64,000 nt of DNA from Mycobacterium sp. BK086 (GTDB lineage Bacteria; Actinomycetota; Actinomycetes; Mycobacteriales; Mycobacteriaceae), in assembly GCA_004362315.1 (NCBI GenBank), contig SNWL01000005.1, forward strand, positions 248,001-312,000, in the 5' to 3' direction. Below are positions 57,445 through 64,000 of this stretch, one piece after another. The notes below the pieces were generated by a model. It saw only the letters and a program-made list of their open reading frames with translations, did no database searches and had not been told where the DNA came from. The first letter of the stretch is position 1. Each line of letters starts with the position of its first letter. The translations under genes and the position numbers were made by a program.

Positions 57445-58808
57445 CCCACTTCGATGCGATCGTCGTCGGCGCGGGGCAGGCCGGACCGCCCTTGGCAGGC
57501 AGGCTGACCGACATCGGTCAGACCGTCGCGGTGATCGAGCGCAAGCTCGTCGGCGGAACGTGCGTCAACTCCGGCTGCATTCCGACCAAGACGTTGGTGG
57601 CCAGCGCGCACACCGCCCACGCCGCGCGCCGAGGGGCCGATTACGGGGTGTTGACCGGCGATGTGTCGATCGACATGGCAAAGGTCAAGGCGCGCAAGGA
57701 CGGAATCGTGCTGGGCGACCGCGGTGGGGTCGAATCGTGGATCGAAGGGATGCCCGGTGCGACGTTGATCCGCGGCCACGCTCGTTTCGAGGATCCGCAC
57801 ACCATTCGCGTCGGTGACGAGGTCTTGACCGCGGACCGGATCTTCCTCAATGTCGGCGGCCGCGCGGTGGTGCCCGACCTGCCCGGCCTGTCCGAGATCG
57901 ACTACCTGACCAATGTCGGCATTCTCGAACTCGACACCGTGCCCGAGCATCTGGTGATCATCGGCGGAAGTTACATCGGGCTGGAGTTCGCCCAGATGTA
58001 TCGCCGGTTCGGCGCCCGGGTCACCGTGCTGGAGCGCGGCCCGCGGCTGACACCGCGCGAAGACGAGGACGTCTCGGCGGCCATCGAGGGCATCCTCACA
58101 GCGGAGGGCATCACGGTCGTCACCGGCGCTGATGGACTGCGATTCACCAAGCGGGACAACGGCTTCGAAGTTGTCCCGACGGATGGCGCAGAACCCATCG
58201 CCGGCTCACACCTGCTGGTGGCGGTCGGTCGTCGGCCCAATACCGACGACCTGGGTCTGGAGCTGGCCGGGGTGGAGGTCGACGGCCGTGGGTACGTCGT
58301 CGTCGACGATCAGTTGCGGACGTCCGTCGACCACATCTGGGCGATGGGGGACTGCAACGGGAAGGGTGCCTTCACCCACACGTCGTGGAACGATTATGAG
58401 ATCGTGGCGGCCAACCTGCTCGACGACGATCCGCGCCGGGTCAGCGATCGGGTGCCCACCTACGCCCTCTACATCGACCCGCCGCTGGGCCGGGCCGGGA
58501 TGACCGTCGCGCAGGTCCGGGCCTCCGGCCGGCGGGCACTGGTCGGTAAGCGGCCGATGACCAGGGTGGGCCGGGCGGTGGAAAAGGGTGAGACACAAGG
58601 TTTTATGCAGGTCGTGGTCGACGCCGATACCGACGAGATCCTCGGCGCGGCGATCCTCGGTGTGGGCGGTGACGAGGTGATCCACTCGATCCTGGACATC
58701 ATGTCCGCGAAGAAGCCCTACACGGCGATCTCGCGCACCATGCACATCCACCCGACGGTCAGCGAGCTGGTGCCGACCATGCTGCAGGAGATGGTCCCGC
58801 TCACCTAG
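57441..58808 (+). CDS. Mercuric-reductase/dihydrolipoamide-dehydrogenase-like flavoprotein disulfide reductase
   Basis: A 455-residue pyridine nucleotide-disulfide oxidoreductase. The redox disulfide is Cys41/Cys46 in GGTCVNSGCIPTKT, the FAD motif DAIVVGAGQAGPPLAGRL and the NAD(P) motif IIGGSYIGLEFAQMYRRFGARVTVLERGPRL. The C-terminal dyad is His437-Glu442 in MHIHPTVSELVP. It lacks the N-terminal metal-binding domain and C-terminal Cys pair of true MerA, so its electron acceptor is unknown. Coupled to the DUF4126 gene. Confidence 0.9.
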   Translation: MTHFDAIVVGAGQAGPPLAGRLTDIGQTVAVIERKLVGGTCVNSGCIPTKTLVASAHTAHAARRGADYGVLTGDVSIDMAKVKARKDGIVLGDRGGVESWIEGMPGATLIRGHARFEDPHTIRVGDEVLTADRIFLNVGGRAVVPDLPGLSEIDYLTNVGILELDTVPEHLVIIGGSYIGLEFAQMYRRFGARVTVLERGPRLTPREDEDVSAAIEGILTAEGITVVTGADGLRFTKRDNGFEVVPTDGAEPIAGSHLLVAVGRRPNTDDLGLELAGVEVDGRGYVVVDDQLRTSVDHIWAMGDCNGKGAFTHTSWNDYEIVAANLLDDDPRRVSDRVPTYALYIDPPLGRAGMTVAQVRASGRRALVGKRPMTRVGRAVEKGETQGFMQVVVDADTDEILGAAILGVGGDEVIHSILDIMSAKKPYTAISRTMHIHPTVSELVPTMLQEMVPLT

Positions 58809-59391
58809 TGGCGGCCAGCCGGCCCGCCAACAGCTGAGTGGTCACGGTGGCGACCCGCTGCCCCAGGTGCTCACAGGTGCGCAGATCCGCGTCGTGTACG
58901 GCCGCCGGGTCGGCGTCCACATCGGTCGAGGCGCCCGCGCCCAGCCAGAACCCGAGCCGGTTGAGGTCGAATTCGCTTGCGCCACTGGTGTTCCACCCGG
59001 GCGTCAGGCCGAGGTTGACCCAGTGCATGTGGTGCTGAGCGGCGAACACCGATAGCGCGGACAGGGTCTGCAGCTTGTCGCCCGCCTTGGAGCCGGAGTT
59101 GGTGAACCCAGCGCCGACCTTGTCGCGCCACGTGCCTTCCATGCAACGCCTGCCCGTTTGTTCGGCGAAAGTCTGGAAACCCGCCGACGCGTTGCCCATA
59201 TAGGTCGGGCAGCCGAAGATGATGGCGTCGGCACCGTCGAGCGTCGCCCAGTGTTCATCGTCGACGGTGTCGACGGGGATCAGACTCACTGTCGCGCCGG
59301 CCGATTCGGCCCCGCGCCCGACGGCCCGTGCCAGCGTCGCGGTATGGCCGAAGCCCGAGTGGTAGGCCACCACAATCCGCGGCGTCACCAT
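58801..59391 (-). CDS. Flavodoxin family protein (WrbA-like)
   Basis: A 196-residue FMN-binding protein. IVVAYHSGFGHTATLARAVGRGA is the phosphate loop, followed by ADAIIFGCPTYMGNASAGFQTFAEQTGR, KVGAGFTNSGSKAGDKLQTL and MHWVNLGLTPGW. It resembles WrbA-type NAD(P)H:quinone reductases. It is the last gene of an ArsR-AHSA1-flavodoxin operon, with 7 bases of overlap with the AHSA1 gene. It may detoxify quinones released under the conditions sensed by the ArsR regulator (inference). Confidence 0.9.
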   Translation of the reverse strand: MVTPRIVVAYHSGFGHTATLARAVGRGAESAGATVSLIPVDTVDDEHWATLDGADAIIFGCPTYMGNASAGFQTFAEQTGRRCMEGTWRDKVGAGFTNSGSKAGDKLQTLSALSVFAAQHHMHWVNLGLTPGWNTSGASEFDLNRLGFWLGAGASTDVDADPAAVHDADLRTCEHLGQRVATVTTQLLAGRLAATR

Positions 59392-59891
59392 TGTTGACCT
59401 CCGTATGCGCTCTCGGCCACCTCGCGGTAGCGCTGCTGCCAGTCAGGGATCTCGGCCCCGGACAGATGTGCGTCGAGGCGATCGAGGTAGGCATGGGTTC
59501 CCGGCCGAAAACCGTTGGCACTACGCACCCCGAGGCCTCGGTGGCTGAACCGCAGCAGGGTGCCGTCACCGTCGGCCTGAAGCTCGTAGCGTACGACGCC
59601 CGGTTCGACGATCCGCTGATTCCACTCGTGCTCGAAAACATGCGGTGGGTCCCACACGAGAATTCGCCCGGTCATGCGCTTCTGATCGCCGGGGATCGGC
59701 GGGGAAGTGGGCATCATCTCGATGGTTCCGCCCTCGCGGGCGTCGATCGTGGTGTCACCCATCCACTGGCCGCGCTCGCCCGGGTCAGTGATGGCAGCCC
59801 ATACCCGATCTATCGCGTGCGGGAGCCGGCGCTCGAAAGTCAGCACCGCGCGGTCGTTTTCGATGCTGATTCGGCCCTCGGGGGTGGTCAT
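59385..59891 (-). CDS. SRPBCC (AHSA1-like) domain protein
   Basis: A 168-residue START/Bet v1-fold protein of the Aha1 C-terminal type. RAVLTFERRLPHAIDRVWAAITDPGERGQWMG, GTIEMMPTSPPIPGD, RILVWDPPHVFEHEWN and YELQADGDGTLLRFSHRG are typical. It binds a hydrophobic ligand; no function can be named. The ATG 59891 overlaps the arsR stop by 4 bases. ArsR-SRPBCC pairs are common in actinobacteria. Confidence 0.9.
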   Translation of the reverse strand: MTTPEGRISIENDRAVLTFERRLPHAIDRVWAAITDPGERGQWMGDTTIDAREGGTIEMMPTSPPIPGDQKRMTGRILVWDPPHVFEHEWNQRIVEPGVVRYELQADGDGTLLRFSHRGLGVRSANGFRPGTHAYLDRLDAHLSGAEIPDWQQRYREVAESAYGGQQW

Positions 59892-60202
59892 GAATCCTCC
59901 TGGGTCGTGTTGAGGTGCCGCTCGAGGGCGTCGAGGTGGCCGGTCCAGAACTTGCGGTACTGCTCGATCCAGCCGTCGATGGTGACCAGCCCGTCGGCGC
60001 GCAGTGCGTAGATCCGGCGCTGGGCGTCGGGCCGCACCTCGACCAAGCCGACCTCCCGAAGGATGCGCAGGTGCCGGGAGACCGAGGGCTGGGTCAGATC
60101 CGGCAGCGCCGCAACGAGTTCACCGGCGGTGCGGTCTCCGGCGGCCAGGGTGTCCAGCAGGACTCGGCGACTGGGCTCGGCGATCGCCTCGAAGACATCC
60201 AT
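59888..60202 (-). CDS. ArsR family transcriptional regulator
   Basis: A 104-residue winged helix-turn-helix repressor. FEAIAEPSRRVLLDTLAAGDRTAGELVAALPDLTQPSVSRHLRILREVGLVEVRPDAQRRIYALR is the whole DNA-binding domain. It has no metal-binding CxC, so it belongs to the non-metal ArsR type that commonly accompanies AHSA1 genes. It is the first gene of its operon. A perfect 12-bp palindrome lies 19 bases upstream and is the probable autoregulatory operator. Confidence 0.92.
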   Translation of the reverse strand: MDVFEAIAEPSRRVLLDTLAAGDRTAGELVAALPDLTQPSVSRHLRILREVGLVEVRPDAQRRIYALRADGLVTIDGWIEQYRKFWTGHLDALERHLNTTQEDS

Positions 60203-60221
60203 CTGGCCAGTATTGCATCTG

Positions 60222-60233
60222 GTCTATATAGAC
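60222..60233. promoter_or_regulatory. Perfect 12-bp palindrome upstream of arsR-type gene
   Basis: GTCTATATAGAC is an exact palindrome 19 bases upstream of ATG 60202, in an AT-rich patch of a GC-rich region. ArsR repressors bind short palindromes that overlap their own promoter. It is the probable operator of this operon. Confidence 0.5.
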
Positions 60234-60365
60234 ACAAGTAGATATGAAAAGGCTGCCGCAACCCTGTTGCTACCCACCAAGATTTGCGCTGAGTGCTTAC
60301 TGCCCAGGCCGGCGGGGTACGAGCCTGGTCGACAACAGAACTCGGCCCGGAGAAAGGTCACACGC

Positions 60366-60491
60366 ATGGTGTCTACGCAACCCACGGACGGTGCAAGCTC
60401 GGACGAGGTCGCCGACGAGGTAGTCGCCACCCCGGCGACGCCCGGAGCGGAAGGGCTTGGCACCGCTGACGCCGATGAGGCCGATAGCTGA
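60366..60491 (+). CDS. Small acidic protein (41 residues)
   Basis: The frame codes for 41 residues: MVSTQPTDGASSDEVADEVV followed by an Ala/Thr/Pro/Gly/Asp-rich tail. It is strongly acidic, without hydrophobic segments and probably disordered. GGAGAAAGG lies 9 bases before the ATG, the best support for translation. It faces the STAS gene tail to tail. Function unknown; it could be a chance frame. Confidence 0.5.
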   Translation: MVSTQPTDGASSDEVADEVVATPATPGAEGLGTADADEADS

Positions 60492-60494
60492 GCT

Positions 60495-60899
60495 TTACCC
60501 GTCTGCGGTGTCGGTCAGGGCTTCCTCAACGGTGCGATAGAGAGCGATCACGCTGTCCAGGCCCAGGACTGACATGCTTCGGCGGGCGGAACCTCCGGCA
60601 ACGACCCCGAAGGCGGTACTCGGTGGAACCTGGTTGCGGGTCGCGAGCAAGGCGGTCACGCCTGCTGACGCCAAGAATTCGACTCGGGACAAATCCACGA
60701 TCAGGCCTGCCTCCGGAGCCGCGGCCCGGGCCTCGCGGATTGCCATGGTCAGCCGCGGTGCCGTCAGCGCGTCCACCTCGCCGTTGACCGCTACGACCAC
60801 CAGGTGCCCCACCGAATAGTGTTCGACGTGCCAGCCCTCAGGAGGGTCTGAAGTCTCGACGTCATCGCCATCGCCCTCGTCGGGCCGGTTCTGACTCAT
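60495..60899 (-). CDS. STAS domain anti-sigma factor antagonist
   Basis: A 134-residue single STAS domain of the RsbV/SpoIIAA type with a short acidic N-terminal extension. Core: VVVAVNGEVDALTAPRLTMAIREA, GLIVDLSRVEFLASAGVTALLATRNQ. Ser78 aligns with the serine phosphorylated by anti-sigma kinases; the Asp usually before it is Ala77. It would relieve SigF-type anti-sigma inhibition. No kinase gene is nearby. Confidence 0.88.
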   Translation of the reverse strand: MSQNRPDEGDGDDVETSDPPEGWHVEHYSVGHLVVVAVNGEVDALTAPRLTMAIREARAAAPEAGLIVDLSRVEFLASAGVTALLATRNQVPPSTAFGVVAGGSARRSMSVLGLDSVIALYRTVEEALTDTADG

Positions 60900-61043
60900 C
60901 GCCCCTCCATCGCACCCATAATCGCTGAAAATCGGCGGCGGTCGAGAGTATTTCGGCCAACGGAGCGCTTGTCATGCACGATGCGGGCGGCCAAGACCTG
61001 CGCGCAACCCGGCACTGCAGGGTCGCGTAGATTCTTCACCATC

Positions 61044-61301
61044 ATGTCCGAGGATCAGAACGCAGACGTTCCGCCCAATCATCTCTCCATCGATCCGCGC
61101 AGCCCCTTCTATGACGAAGAGGTGCTCCTGCGCGACGTGGGTATTCGTTTCAATGGTGCCGAGAAGACCAATGTCCACGAATACGACGTGGATGAGGGTT
61201 GGGTGCGTGTTGAGGTCCCTACCGCGAAGGACCGCCGCGGCAATCCGATGGTCGTCAAGCTCAGCGGCACGGTTGAGCCGTATTTCCGCTCGGCGGAATA
61301 G
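61044..61301 (+). CDS. DUF3297 family small protein
   Basis: An 85-residue soluble protein, MSEDQNADVPPNHLSIDPRS then YDEEVLLRDVGIRFNGAEKTNVHEYDVDEGWVRVEVPTAKDRRGNPMVVKLSGTVEPYF. This is the DUF3297 sequence pattern: glutathione-independent, small and beta-rich, found in proteobacteria and actinobacteria, with unknown function. TAGATT at 61028-61033 could be a -10 with a very short leader. It stands alone, convergent with the thioesterase gene. Confidence 0.85.
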   Translation: MSEDQNADVPPNHLSIDPRSPFYDEEVLLRDVGIRFNGAEKTNVHEYDVDEGWVRVEVPTAKDRRGNPMVVKLSGTVEPYFRSAE

Positions 61302-62078
61302 CTAGCGGCGCTGCACCAGCAGCGTCTGGGCGGACGTGCCGATGAACCCGTCGCGGTCGAACAGCTCGGCGGTCGTCACACCGATACCGTCCGGCCCGAT
61401 CGATCCCCGGGCGCGCACGCCGAAGTCACTCCCGGTGGGAGCGCGATGCAGGTGCACGGCGGTATCGGTGTTCATGTAGATGAACTGCTGTGGATCGATC
61501 GCTGCCCCAATGCCATTCGCGGAATCGACCACCATCGCCAGGCGCTGTAGCGCGGTCGTCGGCTCATCGTCGACCAGGTTCGCGATCGGCGACATCCAGT
61601 ACACCGTGCCGGTATCGGACCTGTCCTTCTGCGGTCGCCACTCCACGGACTCGATATAGCCGCCTGCGTCCTTCCAATGCAGTTCCAGCGGCGCGGTCTC
61701 GCCCTCGGCCAACGGCGGGTAGCGGTCGGTGGCCGCGTCGGCGGTGTCCGATGTGGCCAAAGCCCACGCGGTGACTCGGGCCACCGCGCGCGGCGGGCCA
61801 TCCGGGTGTTCGGCGGACATCTCGGCCGACAGCATCGCGATACGACTGCCCGGCCGATCGACGCGCGCCTGCACCCGCACCTCGGTGACCGGAATGGCGC
61901 CCAGGATGTCCAGCGTCAGCCGCCCGATGCGCATGCTGCCGCTCAGGATCTCTTCGATGGCTTTGGTCAACAGTGCCAAAGGTGGTGAGCCATGCTGGAT
62001 TTCGGGTGTCCAGTTGCTGCGGGTCTGATCGGTCGACGCGAACAGATCAGGTCCGAGCCGCCGGTAGTAGCAGCTCAC
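61302..62078 (-). CDS. Thioesterase family (double hotdog) protein
   Basis: A 258-residue acyl-CoA thioesterase-like protein with two hotdog domains. The first half has SNWTPEIQHGSPPLALLTKAIEE and RIGRLTLDILGAIPVTEVRVQARVDRPGSRI; the second has IDPQQFIYMNTDTAVHLHRAPTGSDFGVRARGSIGPDGIGVTTAELFDRDGFIGTSAQTLLVQRR. It resembles the TesB-like mycobacterial thioesterase group. GTG 62078 overlaps the nuclease stop as GTGA. It likely hydrolyses fatty acyl-CoA; chain length is unknown. Confidence 0.87.
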   Translation of the reverse strand: MSCYYRRLGPDLFASTDQTRSNWTPEIQHGSPPLALLTKAIEEILSGSMRIGRLTLDILGAIPVTEVRVQARVDRPGSRIAMLSAEMSAEHPDGPPRAVARVTAWALATSDTADAATDRYPPLAEGETAPLELHWKDAGGYIESVEWRPQKDRSDTGTVYWMSPIANLVDDEPTTALQRLAMVVDSANGIGAAIDPQQFIYMNTDTAVHLHRAPTGSDFGVRARGSIGPDGIGVTTAELFDRDGFIGTSAQTLLVQRR

Positions 62079-62908
62079 GCGGCCGGCTTTTCGGGCCAGC
62101 CGGGATAGGGCGGCGGTGTGCCGCCGTAGACCGGGCACAGGGCGTGATGGCTGCACCAGTTGCACAGCCGTGTCGGGTTGGGCCGGAAATCGCCTGTGGC
62201 ACCGGCAGATTGGATCGCTCGCCAAATCGCCATCAACGTCTTCTCGAAGCGCAGCAGCTCGTCCAGCTCGGGGGTGTAGTCCAGCAGCTGACCGTCGGCC
62301 AGATAGATCAGCCGCAACCGGCTGGCCAGCACCTCGCGGGAGCGCAGCAGCGCCACGGCGTAGAACTTCATCTGGAACAACGCCTTGAACTCGGCCAACG
62401 CTCTGGCGGCCGGAGGCGCCTTGCCGGTCTTGTAGTCGACGACACGCAGCTCACCGGTGCCGGCTACGTCGATGCGATCGACGTAGCCGCGCAGCAGTGT
62501 GCCGTCGGCGAGCTCGACCTCGATGCGCTGCTCGCAGCTCTGCGGGTCGAAGCGGGTCGGGTCTTCGAGCCGGTAATAGCCGGTCAACAGCTTGCGCGCC
62601 TCGGTCAGCAGCTGGCCGCGCTGCTCGTCGGTGAAACCCTCGGCGAGGTCGGGATGCTCGGAAAGCACCTTCTCCCAGGCCGGGTCGACGAGCGAGAGCG
62701 CGGTCTGCGGCACGCGGTCGGCAGCAGGCATGCCGTACAGCTGTTCGAGGGCGGCATGCACCACCGAACCGCGTAGCTGCGCCGTCGACGGTGGCTCCGG
62801 CAATCGGTCGACCGCCCGGAAGCGGTACAGCAGCGGGCACTGCTTGAAATCGGCTGCCCGCGAAGGCGACAGCGCGGGACGGCGCGTCTCCAACGTCTGA
62901 GCGGACAT
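62075..62908 (-). CDS. RecB/Cas4-like PD-(D/E)XK nuclease (Rv2119 orthologue)
   Basis: A 277-residue RecB-family exonuclease. FKQCPLLYRFRAVDRLPEPPS and GSVVHAALEQLYG begin the fold. The active site is in GYVDRID ... LRVVDYKTGKAP. Cys24, Cys249, Cys252 and Cys258 (NWCSHHALC) form a Cas4/AddB-type 4Fe-4S site that staples the nuclease domain. No CRISPR array or cas genes are in the window, so this is a chromosomal repair-type nuclease. Orthologous to Rv2119 and divergent from trmI. Confidence 0.92.
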   Translation of the reverse strand: MSAQTLETRRPALSPSRAADFKQCPLLYRFRAVDRLPEPPSTAQLRGSVVHAALEQLYGMPAADRVPQTALSLVDPAWEKVLSEHPDLAEGFTDEQRGQLLTEARKLLTGYYRLEDPTRFDPQSCEQRIEVELADGTLLRGYVDRIDVAGTGELRVVDYKTGKAPPAARALAEFKALFQMKFYAVALLRSREVLASRLRLIYLADGQLLDYTPELDELLRFEKTLMAIWRAIQSAGATGDFRPNPTRLCNWCSHHALCPVYGGTPPPYPGWPEKPAA

Positions 62909-62979
62909 ATCCGCAGCCTAGGACTGCGGGCCGACAACCAGACGGCATCTCGCACGGCGAGTCCGCTATGGCAGGCTGA

Positions 62980-64000
<1,021 letters not shown>

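Noticed and set aside
57441-58808. True mercury-resistance MerA
   Set aside because: The HMA domain and C-terminal Cys-Cys are missing and there is no merR or merB nearby.
62075-62908. Cas4 nuclease of a CRISPR system
   Set aside because: The nuclease is Cas4-like, but there is no repeat array or other cas gene, and the position matches chromosomal Rv2119.

Overview
The window is high-GC actinobacterial DNA and almost certainly comes from a non-tuberculous, probably rapid-growing, Mycobacterium (Mycolicibacterium). The backbone gene order is the one I remember from M. tuberculosis between ftsZ (Rv2150c) and trmI (Rv2118c): ftsZ-pgeF-yggS-sepF-yggT-wag31, then a dapE-like peptidase, a PEBP protein, pyrD-lppL, uppP-PGM-DUF3090-SCO1664-cysQ-mshC, PAC2/metH, hisE-hisG, a RecB-like nuclease, trmI and a DUF503 gene. 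MshC (mycothiol synthesis), Wag31 and the GTGA/ATGA start-stop overlaps fit this assignment. Comparisons with M. tuberculosis are from memory.

Layout. 1-4893: division and polar-growth cluster. 4928-26907: about 22 kb with no counterpart at this point in the remembered M. tuberculosis order. It holds an SDR/SRPBCC fusion; a six-gene minus-strand run (sulfotransferase, alkylsulfatase-like MBL, SDR, GATase, serine-hydrolase-like lipoprotein, pyruvate-kinase-like protein) divergent from an IclR regulator across a 12-bp palindrome; RidA plus acetamidase; a DctB/CitA-type two-component system divergent from a tripartite tricarboxylate transporter (tctC-tctB-tctA-usp); TerC; an ECF sigma/zinc anti-sigma pair with a flavodoxin-like protein; and LysR/O-methyltransferase. 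26914-26999: tRNA-Leu(GAG). 27072-43675: mostly conserved mycobacterial genes, with an added TAP-type hydrolase and a free-standing two-lobed aspartic-protease-like lipoprotein. 43676-47716: metH of the E. coli type behind an apparent SAH riboswitch with an RBS-sequestering hairpin. 47698-55684: carbohydrate insert (gnd-zwf-glycoside hydrolase operon, HAD phosphatase, sugar transporter, lipoprotein). 55750-64000: his genes, a mercuric-reductase-like flavoprotein, an ArsR/AHSA1/flavodoxin operon, STAS, thioesterase, RecB-like nuclease, TrmI and a partial DUF503 gene.

How genes work together. FtsZ, SepF and Wag31 build the septum and growing pole, and UppP recycles the lipid carrier for wall synthesis. 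CysQ and MshC link sulfate assimilation and cysteine to mycothiol. MetH and its riboswitch would return homocysteine to methionine when SAH builds up. Gnd and Zwf form the oxidative pentose phosphate branch, next to sugar uptake and a glucosidase. No stretch longer than 300 bases lacks a gene. I saw no IS element, CRISPR array, prophage or PE/PPE gene.
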